The notes beneath the pieces were generated by a model that saw only the letters and a list, made by a program, of their open reading frames with translations, was not told where the DNA came from and made no database searches. A DNA stretch of 64,000 nt from Motiliproteus sp047633175 (GTDB taxonomy: Bacteria > Pseudomonadota > Gammaproteobacteria > Pseudomonadales > Balneatricaceae), in assembly GCA_047633175.1 (NCBI GenBank), contig JBLIEQ010000011.1, positions 1 to 64,000 of the forward strand, read 5' to 3'. Shown in pieces: positions 22,875-31,592 of this stretch; the first letter of the stretch is position 1, and every line of letters starts with the position of its first letter. Position numbers and translations under genes: made by a program.

Positions 22875-24064
22875 GGTTGAGTCACCGTTGAAATGAGGGT
22901 ATCGATAATCCAGTCAAGTTCTTGTATATTAAGAGATTGATGGCAAGGAAGCTGAATAAGGCAAAGCCGGTAATCGGTGCTGATAGGGCAGTTAGATACA
23001 ACTAGTTCTTCCCAGCGCCATATAGGCACACCGGCTTGTTTCAGGATTGGGAAGTGAATTTCAGGCTGCTCAAGAATCAGTGGAAAGATATAGGGGATCA
23101 CCTGATCGGGCAGTTCGGGGTGTAGCGGTCGTATGTTGGGGGTGTCTTTGAGTTTGGCAAGGTAGTAACAGTAATTGTCCCTGCGTTTATCGATGATGTG
23201 TTGTAAATTGCTGTATATGGCAATAAATCGGGTTCCCCAGCTTGCATCCTGGCCAATTTGCTCGGGAATAAACCATTGCATCGACTCTCTGTTCAACGTT
23301 CGAGTTTGGGGTTTCTCGTTGGTTGATTTTTGCGGTTTAGAGGGGTCATCTGCATTATGGGTACGTATGTTCAACAGTTTTCCTAGAACGCTTAATCTAC
23401 CGTAACTAGCTGATGTTTCAAGAGTATGTAGTAGGCTCTTGATCTGGTTGACTAGTGAAGGGGCGGCGCGTTTGATCTGTGCTAAATCGAAGGAGGGGTT
23501 GTTGCAGGCCAGAATGCCACCCTCGACCCCAGGGAAAAATTTAACGGTACTGGTAATGCTAAAGTCGCCGACAGAACCTAGCCCAAGGGGGTGTGATTGT
23601 TGAAAGAAGGCATGGGCGCAGTCTTCGATCAGGGCAATATTATGCTTGGTACAAAACTCTCGGATCGGTTCCAGATCTTGGGGGAAACCAAAAAAGTGTG
23701 GCAGGAGCATAGCCTTAGTTTCTGGGCTAAGGTGTTGTTCAAGTTCGGATGATATTACTTCAAGATACTTATTTATATGAAAGAATCGAGGAGTCGCCCC
23801 CAAGTATATGATGGGTTCGACCATAGACCCACAGTGATAAGCAGGCACCAATACCTGCGATAAGCTATTTACTCCAAGCAATTGAAGTGCGTAATACAGG
23901 GCCATTCGCCCGCTTGGCAGGTAGAGTACATCGCTGGCTAGGAAGCGGCTTTGATCTCGGCTATTTGGGGTTATCGAGCAATTATAGAACTCGAAAAGCG
24001 GCAGCATAGGTGCTTCCGGTTTTGGGTAATGAAGGGCAGACTGCGGTAGTTGAAATATATCCAT
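22871..24064 (-). CDS. DegT/DnrJ/EryC1-type sugar aminotransferase
   Basis: A fold-I PLP aminotransferase of 397 residues. The sugar aminotransferase signature is visible: 'LYLPSGRMALYYALQLLG', 'VLVPAYHCGSMVEPII', 'HFFGFPQDLEPIREFC', the PLP-contacting Asp in 'IALIEDCAHAFF', and Lys175 in 'TSTVKFFPGVEGG' as the Schiff-base Lys. Such enzymes aminate keto-sugar nucleotides. There is no matching dehydratase beside it, so the substrate is unknown. It heads a two-gene operon with the isomerase, divergent from the TPR gene. Confidence 0.82.
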   Translation of the reverse strand: MDIFQLPQSALHYPKPEAPMLPLFEFYNCSITPNSRDQSRFLASDVLYLPSGRMALYYALQLLGVNSLSQVLVPAYHCGSMVEPIIYLGATPRFFHINKYLEVISSELEQHLSPETKAMLLPHFFGFPQDLEPIREFCTKHNIALIEDCAHAFFQQSHPLGLGSVGDFSITSTVKFFPGVEGGILACNNPSFDLAQIKRAAPSLVNQIKSLLHTLETSASYGRLSVLGKLLNIRTHNADDPSKPQKSTNEKPQTRTLNRESMQWFIPEQIGQDASWGTRFIAIYSNLQHIIDKRRDNYCYYLAKLKDTPNIRPLHPELPDQVIPYIFPLILEQPEIHFPILKQAGVPIWRWEELVVSNCPISTDYRLCLIQLPCHQSLNIQELDWIIDTLISTVTQP

Positions 24065-24160
24065 ATATTATCGCAAAGTTTAGCTAGGTAATGTACTAGG
24101 CTACATAGGTTATAAACGGTTGTGGCTTCGTACAAAGCATAGGTGACAAAAGGATATAGT

Positions 24161-24802
24161 ATGATATTTAGGGTATTAAGTTTTTTTTTCACTCTTTTGC
24201 CAGTGGTGGCGATGGCTGCAACTCCAGATCCGACTACGTGCAATATCGACGGTCTGGCAAAGATTGGCTACTTTGATTACAGAGATCATTCCAGAGGTGC
24301 TTTGGAACGGCGTCGTATGGTCGAAGGTGCACATTTCACCACAAGCGTTAGGCATGGCGTTGCGGGCAATACTGGTAAACTCATCGATGATGTTGCCTAT
24401 ACGCTGCGGCACATTCCTAATCATCCCCAAGCATTGATGGTGATGGTTAACATTCAACAAAAACCGGGGTTCAGGCGTAATAAACCAGGACGTCGCGATT
24501 ACTATTACGATAGTGTCGATTGTTACTTCAAGCGGGCGCTGGCGATCGCCCCTGATGATCCTTCTGTATACTTGGTTAGAGCGATCGCTCTGCATCGACT
24601 CGGTCAGATCGAGACCGCCGAGCAAGATTACCTCAAAGCGGTGACGATATATCCTGAATACGCTGAAGCACACTACAATCTGGGTCTACTTTATCTTTCT
24701 AAAAAGCAATTCGATGAAGCGAATATACACGCTGATAAAGCCTATGATCTGGGGTACCCACTCGAGGGTCTGCGGGATAAATTGACAGCGGCGACTCAAT
24801 AA
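24161..24802 (+). CDS. secreted tetratricopeptide-repeat protein
   Basis: A 213-residue protein with an N-terminal signal peptide (about 19 residues; hydrophobic core 'VLSFFFTLLPVVAMAA'). Two or three TPR units follow at about residues 125-205; 'VYLVRAIALHRLGQIETAEQ' and 'AEAHYNLGLLYLSKKQFDEA' are good matches to the repeat. Probably periplasmic and a scaffold for envelope proteins. The start follows AAAGGA; an in-frame ATG 18 bases upstream would lengthen the basic n-region. Single gene before a new operon; no specific function recognised. Confidence 0.72.
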   Translation: MIFRVLSFFFTLLPVVAMAATPDPTTCNIDGLAKIGYFDYRDHSRGALERRRMVEGAHFTTSVRHGVAGNTGKLIDDVAYTLRHIPNHPQALMVMVNIQQKPGFRRNKPGRRDYYYDSVDCYFKRALAIAPDDPSVYLVRAIALHRLGQIETAEQDYLKAVTIYPEYAEAHYNLGLLYLSKKQFDEANIHADKAYDLGYPLEGLRDKLTAATQ

Positions 24803-24875
24803 CCCCGAATGCTGTTGTTTTGGTTGCTGCTGCGACAGGCTGATAAATTTATTCGTTATTATTGATGGTAAACTC

Positions 24876-26159
24876 ATGGATTATCGCCTACGCCCTTTAT
24901 TTGAAGAATCAAAATGGCTGTTGTTTTCAGCGCTTAATCGTCTCGCTGATTTAAAGGGAGGAAAGTGTGAGTGCCTGATTATTCATTATCCTGAATCGTT
25001 TCAGAAAAATGGCGATATTATCTGGGTCTTTTGCTCCACCATCGGCGAAGTCAATGCCTGTAAACCGTTTTTGTCTGAGGCGGCCAAGCGTGGTCAATTG
25101 GTGCTGATGACTGATCGCAATTGCTATCGAGACAGCTATTGGCGCCATTTTCCCGATGCGGTGGTTGTTGAACTCTCCGGCCGGATTGATGATGGACAGC
25201 AGCTAGCTGCCGCGCTGAAACCGCACCGCTTTATTGTTTGTGAAATTCCTGCACTCCCTGTTGAAGCCCCCTGTCGACTGTCCTACGGCGTCGTCAGGGC
25301 GGCCCGCCTCGCAGGAGCGGAGTGTTACCTAGTTAACGGCTGGCTGTATCATTACAGAGCATCATGTCGTATGGACGCGATGGAGGATTGGTTTTTCGGC
25401 AGCGATTTTCTACACAGCTTCACTTTCGTGACCGCTCAGACCGATGAGGTGATGCAGTACCTGCAAACACGGGGATTGGACGCCTCAAAAATCGAAGTAT
25501 GTGGCAATATGAAGTTTGATGCTGTGTCAGACCTGGCTGAGTCGCTGCTCGACGATAGGAGTCGTAATGGGATCGACCGATTGCAACAGGCGGGCAGAAA
25601 AATCATGGTGGCAGGCTGCCTAACCGACGTTTGGGAATACCAGTTGTTACTTGAGGCTTTTACGCTAGCTTACCAACAGCAGCCAGAACTTTTCTTGGTA
25701 TTGGCACCGCGTCATCCTGAGTATCCGGAGCAGATGAAGGGCCTGAGCCAGTTATTAGATAAGTCGGGGCTTGAACACCGCTTTAAATCGACATTAGTGG
25801 ATGAGGATACGATTGAAACCTGTGCAGTCTTGGTGCTTGATACTTTCGGTGAGCTAAAAAGCTTTTATAGCCGTTGTGATTTAAGTTATGTCGGCGTCAA
25901 TCATAATGTACTGGAACCCTTAAGTTTTGGTCGGCGGGTGCTGGTATCTGAAGGTTGGGAGAAAACCTATCCAAGTTATCCGGTATACCAGATGACCCGC
26001 GAGTTGCAGTTGATCGAAGAGGTCTCCACGGCGGGCGCCTTAGCTCAAGCCATGCTCGATCAGCGTCGCGGGGACGTGGCTCATCTCAGAGACGTTAGAA
26101 ATAAATTACAGCTTCTTGAGGGGGCCGTTGAAAGAAACTTAAAACACGTTTTCGGGTAG
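24876..26159 (+). CDS. Kdo-transferase-like (WaaA family) glycosyltransferase
   Basis: A 427-residue GT-B enzyme resembling 3-deoxy-D-manno-octulosonate transferase. 'GDIIWVFCSTIGEVNACKPF' matches the WaaA catalytic loop (its Glu is the general base). 'VLDTFGELKSFYSRCDLSYV' with 'NHNVLEPLSFGRRVLV' matches the C-terminal CMP-Kdo site, including the DT-GEL and HN-LEP motifs. 'LVLAPRHPEYPEQMKGL' is also typical. It lacks the strong N-terminal membrane anchor of classical WaaA and sits in an exopolysaccharide locus with an arabinose-5-P isomerase, so it may add Kdo or a related ulosonic acid to a polymer rather than to lipid A. Confidence 0.75.
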   Translation: MDYRLRPLFEESKWLLFSALNRLADLKGGKCECLIIHYPESFQKNGDIIWVFCSTIGEVNACKPFLSEAAKRGQLVLMTDRNCYRDSYWRHFPDAVVVELSGRIDDGQQLAAALKPHRFIVCEIPALPVEAPCRLSYGVVRAARLAGAECYLVNGWLYHYRASCRMDAMEDWFFGSDFLHSFTFVTAQTDEVMQYLQTRGLDASKIEVCGNMKFDAVSDLAESLLDDRSRNGIDRLQQAGRKIMVAGCLTDVWEYQLLLEAFTLAYQQQPELFLVLAPRHPEYPEQMKGLSQLLDKSGLEHRFKSTLVDEDTIETCAVLVLDTFGELKSFYSRCDLSYVGVNHNVLEPLSFGRRVLVSEGWEKTYPSYPVYQMTRELQLIEEVSTAGALAQAMLDQRRGDVAHLRDVRNKLQLLEGAVERNLKHVFG

Positions 26160-26182
26160 TTATCGCATACGTACTAACAAGG

Positions 26183-27130
26183 ATGATAGTCCGCTTGAAA
26201 CTCTATTTCTTCGAAAATAACGATGGTAACTTCGGTGATGCCCTTAATCCGTGGTTTTGGTCGAAGGTCGCACCCTCTCTTTGGGATGATAATAACGACA
26301 ACCTGTTGCTGGGAATCGGTTCTATTATCAACCACAAGCTACCCCAAGCAGCGTCAACTACTGTTTTTGGTTCAGGTGCCGGTTATGGCGAGCTACCGAA
26401 AGGGTTTGAGAGCTGGCGTGTCTATTGTGTGCGAGGGCCTTTAACCGCTAAAAAGCTGGGGCTGGATGATTCGTATGCGGTTATCGACCCCGCCGCGCTC
26501 TGTCCTCGGCTCTACCAGCCAGAATTAGTGGAAAAACGATATCCCGTTTCATTTATTCCCCATTATATGACAGCGAAACAGGGGGATTGGCCTTCGGTCT
26601 GCGCGGCCGCAGGCATCCATTACATCTCCCCGACAGACCCACCCCTGACAGTCATTGATCAAATTGTTAGTTCAGGCCGGGTTATAACCGAAGCGATGCA
26701 CGGGGCGATACTCGCCGATAGCTATCGCGTACCCTGGATGGCGGCGAGCCTGGATGAATCGCTTCACCCCAAATGGCAAGACTGGCTGCTCACGGTAGGC
26801 CTGTCGAGCTGTTCCACGCTGAGTCTACAGCAGGTCTGGAAGGGTAATGCGGAACAGCCATTGACGTACAGAGTTAAAAACCGGCTTAAGAGGTCATTGC
26901 TTCCTTTCAAGCCTTCGTTTATTCAGTGGTCACCACCGGTACCGCTCAAGTCATCTTTTACTGTGTTCGATACACAGGTCAAACGATTAAAAGATGCGGC
27001 CCAGTCTGATGACTTTATGCTGAGTTCAACCTCTATTCTCAATAGCAAGTTGGATCGGCTCGAAACGTTGTTGGCACAGTTAATAGCTGATAATCAGCAT
27101 TTTACCCTCAAGCAGAGTGCTGAGGTATGA
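26183..27130 (+). CDS. polysaccharide pyruvyl transferase family protein 1
   Basis: A 315-residue protein of the family that adds pyruvate ketals to sugars using phosphoenolpyruvate. The start 'LKLYFFENNDGNFGDALNPW' is the family hallmark. 'LLGIGSIINHKLP', 'VFGSGAGYGELP', 'CVRGPLTAKKLGL' and 'VITEAMHGAILADSYRVPW' follow in order. The C-terminal third extends past the core with a predicted coiled coil (LDRLETLLAQLIADNQ). Start: the listed ATG has AAGG directly abutting it; the TTG 12 bases downstream (26195) has better spacing and gives the typical N-terminus MKLYFF. Stop overlaps the next start (ATGA). Confidence 0.85.
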   Translation: MIVRLKLYFFENNDGNFGDALNPWFWSKVAPSLWDDNNDNLLLGIGSIINHKLPQAASTTVFGSGAGYGELPKGFESWRVYCVRGPLTAKKLGLDDSYAVIDPAALCPRLYQPELVEKRYPVSFIPHYMTAKQGDWPSVCAAAGIHYISPTDPPLTVIDQIVSSGRVITEAMHGAILADSYRVPWMAASLDESLHPKWQDWLLTVGLSSCSTLSLQQVWKGNAEQPLTYRVKNRLKRSLLPFKPSFIQWSPPVPLKSSFTVFDTQVKRLKDAAQSDDFMLSSTSILNSKLDRLETLLAQLIADNQHFTLKQSAEV

Positions 27131-28110
27131 GCCGTATACCGCTGGTCTCTGTCATAATCCCAAGCTTCAACAGCCGTACCTATATCGCCGAAGCGGTAGA
27201 CAGCATTTTGGCACAGGGCGTGGAAGATATAGAGATAATTATTGTAGACGACGGCTCTACAGATGATAGCGCTATGTTTATCAAAAGTTATACACCGCTA
27301 GTCTGCATTATATTTCAGAAAAATGCCGGTCCTGCGGCCGCTCGCAATAGAGGTATCCGTGAGGCTAAAGGCCGCTATCTAGCATTCCTCGATGCCGATG
27401 ATGTCTGGGTAACAGGTAAGCTCGCAGCACAATTGGCGTTTATGGAAGAGAACCCCACCATCAGCATCTGTTATGGGAGTTTTCGTCCCTGGCTCTCGGA
27501 CACAAGCGGACTCTTTTCCCCTCCTACCGATATATCTCCAGTGTCGTCCGGCCAACAGCATAACATTGACAATCTGCTGCCGATGGCGCTGCTGTTCGAC
27601 GCAGTTGTTTGGACGCCTACAGTCTTCGCACGGTCAGAGAGCGTAAAAGACCTGCTGCAGTTCGACGAACAGCTCGATGTTGGCGAAGATTATGATCTCT
27701 GGTTACGACTCTCGCTGCAGCTGAGATTTGGATTTATGCCTGTGACTGTCGCTCTGTATCGTGATAACCCGGCGAGTATCACAAAAAAAATCCCGCGAAG
27801 AAACTTTGAGAAAATTGTTGTAATGCGAGCTGTGCAACGATTTAGAGAACAGGCGGCTCGCGGTTTAATCGCCTATATGGAGCCAGCCATCGAAGCACGC
27901 CTGGCAGATCTGGAATATAGCTATGGGCGCGGATGCTTTATGGCCCGACGGCGCGAAGATGCTCGCGAAGAATTGGCTAGCCTGCTTGGAAGAAAATTCA
28001 GTCTCGGCGCTTGGTTGATGCACCGTTCTTCGTGTTCCTCCGCTTTATTTAAGCTGATTCATCGACTGCTTCAGTGGCGCCGAAATTTCACATCTGCGGA
28101 GACTCAGTAG
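27127..28110 (+). CDS. glycosyltransferase family 2
   Basis: A 327-residue GT-A enzyme. 'VSVIIPSFNSRTYIAEAVDS' opens the nucleotide-binding half. 'EIIIVDDGSTDDS' and 'GRYLAFLDADDVW' give the DDGS and DxD metal-binding motifs. 'FDEQLDVGEDYDLWLRLSLQ' holds the ED general-base motif. Cytoplasmic or membrane-associated; transfers one sugar to a growing lipid-linked unit, sugar unknown. Overlaps the pyruvyl transferase stop by four bases and the deacetylase start by one. Confidence 0.92.
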   Translation: MSRIPLVSVIIPSFNSRTYIAEAVDSILAQGVEDIEIIIVDDGSTDDSAMFIKSYTPLVCIIFQKNAGPAAARNRGIREAKGRYLAFLDADDVWVTGKLAAQLAFMEENPTISICYGSFRPWLSDTSGLFSPPTDISPVSSGQQHNIDNLLPMALLFDAVVWTPTVFARSESVKDLLQFDEQLDVGEDYDLWLRLSLQLRFGFMPVTVALYRDNPASITKKIPRRNFEKIVVMRAVQRFREQAARGLIAYMEPAIEARLADLEYSYGRGCFMARRREDAREELASLLGRKFSLGAWLMHRSSCSSALFKLIHRLLQWRRNFTSAETQ

Positions 28111-29075
28111 TGATTGCAGCGAAGCAGTTTTTACTTAAAACGGGTTATAGCCTGTTATGCCAACAAAAGTTGGCGATCGTTATTTACCATTCGGTCGTGG
28201 CTCATAAAGATCCCATGCGGCCCGATGTTCCCGATCTGGCAGAGTTTCAATGGCAGATGGAGCTACTTCAGCAGCAGTTTAATCCGCTGTCGATGAGTGA
28301 TGCTATTAAGGGCTTGCGTGCTGGAACCCTGCCACCGCGTGCGGTTTGCGTCACCTTTGATGATGGCTATCTAGATAACCTGGAGGTGGCGCTGCCTATC
28401 CTGCAGCGTACAGGAGTGCCAGCGACGGTCTTTATAGCGACACATTTTTGCCAAGGTGAAAATATGTGGAACGATCGTCTGATCGATCTCGTCTCTCAAA
28501 TACCAGGAGAGCGTGCTGATTTTTCGGGTGTAGGTTGCGCAGAGATGGAACTTGGGTCACTGGAGCAAAAACGCCAAGCCAGCTCTAAGCTCCTTAATAC
28601 GCTTAAATACAATCCACCCATGCAGCGCCTGGAACAAGTCGCCGCACTGTATCAACACTTTGACCTAGCAGAAGCGCCAGCAAAAATGATGTCTGCGGAT
28701 CAGATTCTTAGGCTGTCACAGGCAGGGGTTGAAATAGGCGCCCACACTGTGGATCACCCCATCCTGAAAGTCCTGAGCGCTGCAGAACAATACCGTCAGA
28801 TCGACGAGAGCAAACGTTATCTTGAAGCCATTATCAAAAAACCGGTCATCGGGTTTGCCTATCCCAATGGTAAGCCAGGCGTGGACTATGACCAGGTTGC
28901 CGTCGAACATCTTCATCAGCTTGGTTTTGACTATGCAGTATCCACCGCCTGGGGCACAAATACTGCAACCGATTCATTGCTTGAATTGAAACGCTTCACC
29001 CCTTGGGAGAAGACGGGTTTGGGGTTTCAAAGGCGTTTGCTTTGGAACGGATTAAAAACACATATTGGTCGTTAA
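28110..29075 (+). CDS. polysaccharide deacetylase (CE4/NodB) family protein
   Basis: A 321-residue NodB-fold protein. 'AVCVTFDDGYLDN' supplies the Asp-Asp metal and base motif and 'VEIGAHTVDHPIL' the HxxxH pair, so the metal site looks complete. 'IGFAYPNGKPG' is the later conserved block. Start: GTG overlapping the GT2 stop (TAGTG), with GGAG eight bases upstream; the longer frame would overlap GT2 by 37 bases. There is no clear signal peptide, so it may act on a cytoplasmic lipid-linked sugar. Removes N- or O-acetyl groups; target unknown. Confidence 0.88.
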   Translation: MIAAKQFLLKTGYSLLCQQKLAIVIYHSVVAHKDPMRPDVPDLAEFQWQMELLQQQFNPLSMSDAIKGLRAGTLPPRAVCVTFDDGYLDNLEVALPILQRTGVPATVFIATHFCQGENMWNDRLIDLVSQIPGERADFSGVGCAEMELGSLEQKRQASSKLLNTLKYNPPMQRLEQVAALYQHFDLAEAPAKMMSADQILRLSQAGVEIGAHTVDHPILKVLSAAEQYRQIDESKRYLEAIIKKPVIGFAYPNGKPGVDYDQVAVEHLHQLGFDYAVSTAWGTNTATDSLLELKRFTPWEKTGLGFQRRLLWNGLKTHIGR

Positions 29076-29087
29076 GGATCTAAATTG

Positions 29088-30119
29088 ATGTACTCCAAGG
29101 ATGTAAGCTGGAAGCTGTTGCCGGTTACCCGTTTCAAGGACCACAAAGATACGTGGGATCGGCTTAACCAAGCAGGTTCCAGCTCGGCGTTGTTATCGAG
29201 CCGATTTATAGAACCCTGTTTGAGTGCATTCTCGAACGGTTCTGAGACTTTTGCGATAGCAACACGGGGAGACAGTGTGCTGACGATGGCTATCCTTGAA
29301 CGAGTGGGTTTCGGGCGTTGGCAGACAGTGCAGCCCTCGCAAGCCCCCATTGGATTTTGGCTCGGCGGCACCGAGACCAAGGCGATAGCCTTGTTAGAAT
29401 CTCTGTCCCAGGCTCTGCCGGGGTGGGTATTGTCGATCAGTATTACCCAGCAGGACCCGGCCATTTTGCCGCGCCCTGAGCAATCTGCGCAGGTGACCAC
29501 GCTCGATTACATCACCACGGGCAGGATGGATATACCCGCCGATTTCGAGGCCTACTGGCAATCAAGAGGTAAAAATGTTCGCCAGAATATCAATAAGTCA
29601 AAGAATAGGTTGGAGCGCGAGGGAGTTGATATTACTTTCGATATCGTGAAAGATTCATCCGCTATTTCAGACTATATTGCCGGTTTTGGTGAGTTAGAAA
29701 GTGCGGGATGGAAACAAAATACCGGTACGGCCGTGCATGTTGATAATAAACAGGGTCGCTTCTATATCGACCTGCTGCAGCGCTTTATGCCGGACGATTC
29801 CCAGGTATGGCGTTACTGCTTCAATGGTAAACTGGCGGCTACTGATCTGTGTATTAGCGAGGGTGGTGTACTCTATATTTTAAAGACTACTTACGATGAG
29901 AACTGGAAGCGCTATTCGCCCGCTTTCATGATGCACTTGGAAGGGGTTCGCCTCTGTAGCGAACAGGATATCCAGGCAATAGAGTTTTATGGACCTGCGA
30001 TGGAATGGCATAAAAAGCTGACCAAGGAACTGCGTACGCTGTATCACATTACCTGGTTCAGTCATCCACTGATCCCTAAAACAAAACGCCTCAAACAACG
30101 CTTGTTAGGTGGGTGTTAG
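29088..30119 (+). CDS. GNAT/FemAB-like acyltransferase (BioF2-like domain)
   Basis: A 343-residue protein of the acetyltransferase group annotated as GNAT_acetyltran_6 / CelD-like, often in polysaccharide operons. The core is 'YWQSRGKNVRQNINKSKNRL' (basic helix), 'GFGELESAGWKQNTGTAV' and 'VWRYCFNGKLAATDLCISEG' with 'YILKTTYDENWKRYSPAFMM', the best-conserved part. 'IEFYGPAMEWHKKL' closes the fold. It is distantly related to the FemAB-like protein near 17 kb but is not the XrtA-specific type. It may acylate an amino-sugar; donor and target unknown. ATG follows AAGGAT. Confidence 0.8.
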   Translation: MYSKDVSWKLLPVTRFKDHKDTWDRLNQAGSSSALLSSRFIEPCLSAFSNGSETFAIATRGDSVLTMAILERVGFGRWQTVQPSQAPIGFWLGGTETKAIALLESLSQALPGWVLSISITQQDPAILPRPEQSAQVTTLDYITTGRMDIPADFEAYWQSRGKNVRQNINKSKNRLEREGVDITFDIVKDSSAISDYIAGFGELESAGWKQNTGTAVHVDNKQGRFYIDLLQRFMPDDSQVWRYCFNGKLAATDLCISEGGVLYILKTTYDENWKRYSPAFMMHLEGVRLCSEQDIQAIEFYGPAMEWHKKLTKELRTLYHITWFSHPLIPKTKRLKQRLLGGC

Positions 30120-30122
30120 GTC

Positions 30123-31586
30123 ATGGACGATAGTATTCGCGTTAACTTGGCTTGGTCATTCCTGTCGCGCTATATCAATATGGTCTTGCAGTTTGCGACC
30201 ATCGTGATTTTAGCGCGTTTGCTCACTCCCGAAGAGATCGGCATCTACTCGATAGCGGTAGCTTTTTTTAGTATCGGTCAGATATTGCGTGATTTCGGAA
30301 TCTCCGAGTACATCACCCAAGAGAAAGAGTTAACACGCGATAAGATTGCATCTGCTTTTACTATCTCACTCTTTATTTGCTGGTCACTGGCAGGCTTGTT
30401 TATTGTCATCGGCCCCGCAGTCAGTGAATTCTATGAACGGCCAGAATTGATCGAGCTATTTTATTGGCTAGTGGGCAATTTTTTACTGATCCCTTTTGGA
30501 ACGCTGACGCTGTCGTTGCTAAAACGAGGGCTCCAGTTCAAGAAGTTAATGATAATCAACTTCGCCAGTATCGTGGTCTATAGCGTGGTGGCGGTCACAG
30601 CGGCTTATCTGGGTTACAGTTATTTAAGCTTGGCTTGGGCATCGGTTTCGGGGACCGCTGCGACTATCATCATGGCAATGCTGTATCGTCCTGCCGACCA
30701 ACCTTGGATGCCGAGCTTAAGCGAAGTACGGCAGGTCGGCGCGTTTGGTTGGAGGATGAGTTACGCCCAGATGGCGGGGCACCTCAATAAATCGGCACCG
30801 GAGCTGATCATCGGTAAATTTCAAGGTGCTCATGAAGTGGCTATTTTTGGAAAGGCGATGAGCACAACGCTATTGTTCACCGAGATGGTATTCAACGGCT
30901 TGTCCAAGGTGATCGAGCCTGTCTTTGCGCAGAAAAACCGTGAGTCTAACGACCTTAAACCCTCATTTTTGCATGCGACAGCAGCGCTCACCGTTATCGC
31001 ATGGCCGTTTTTCGGCTTCTTTATGCTTATGGCTGAGCCCATTGTGCTATTCCTTTATGGTGACCAATGGGGCGAATCTGTGCCGTTATTGAGAATCGTT
31101 TGTATCGCTGCCATGCTGTTCTTCACCTTCAACTTGACCACACGTGTTCTCGTCAGCCGTGGTAAGGCAGTACGACTGGCTAACATTCAAACCCAGTTTT
31201 TGATTGTCTCCGTAGTGGGTATTCTGATTGCAGTGCAGTATGACCTGTACGCCGTTGCGGGATCGATCATCGTCGAACGGCTCTATCGAGCTTGGGTTTT
31301 GTCAGGTGACCTACGGCGTGAATTAGGGGTTAATGTGGGAGATTTTATTCCCATCTTACGTAAAGGTTTCATCGTAACGGTCAGTAGTCTGGTCGGCCCG
31401 TTATTAGTGTTATTAGTTAATACTCCTTCACAATGGCACATTTTTATCCAGTTACTGGTTGCCGGTAGCAGCTGGGGGCTTAGTTGGTTATTGGCTGTAT
31501 ATCTAGTAAATCATCCTTTAAAAGTGGAGTTAGGCTATCTCTTTGCATCGGTTAAGAAAAAGCTCCCAGTATACAAGCGAGCCTAG
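30123..31586 (+). CDS. oligosaccharide flippase (Wzx/PST family)
   Basis: A 487-residue integral membrane protein with about 12-14 spans, of the polysaccharide transporter/MOP superfamily (WzxC-like). The N-terminal 'LSRYINMVLQFATIVILARL' with 'LTPEEIGIYSIAVAFFSI' is typical, as is the central 'RPELIELFYWLVGNFLLIPF'. It would flip undecaprenyl-linked repeat units across the inner membrane. It sits three bases after the acyltransferase gene in the same operon. A Wzy/ligase-type polymerase lies in the other operon (46.7-48 kb) and could be its partner. Confidence 0.92.
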   Translation: MDDSIRVNLAWSFLSRYINMVLQFATIVILARLLTPEEIGIYSIAVAFFSIGQILRDFGISEYITQEKELTRDKIASAFTISLFICWSLAGLFIVIGPAVSEFYERPELIELFYWLVGNFLLIPFGTLTLSLLKRGLQFKKLMIINFASIVVYSVVAVTAAYLGYSYLSLAWASVSGTAATIIMAMLYRPADQPWMPSLSEVRQVGAFGWRMSYAQMAGHLNKSAPELIIGKFQGAHEVAIFGKAMSTTLLFTEMVFNGLSKVIEPVFAQKNRESNDLKPSFLHATAALTVIAWPFFGFFMLMAEPIVLFLYGDQWGESVPLLRIVCIAAMLFFTFNLTTRVLVSRGKAVRLANIQTQFLIVSVVGILIAVQYDLYAVAGSIIVERLYRAWVLSGDLRRELGVNVGDFIPILRKGFIVTVSSLVGPLLVLLVNTPSQWHIFIQLLVAGSSWGLSWLLAVYLVNHPLKVELGYLFASVKKKLPVYKRA

Positions 31587-31592
31587 AATCGA

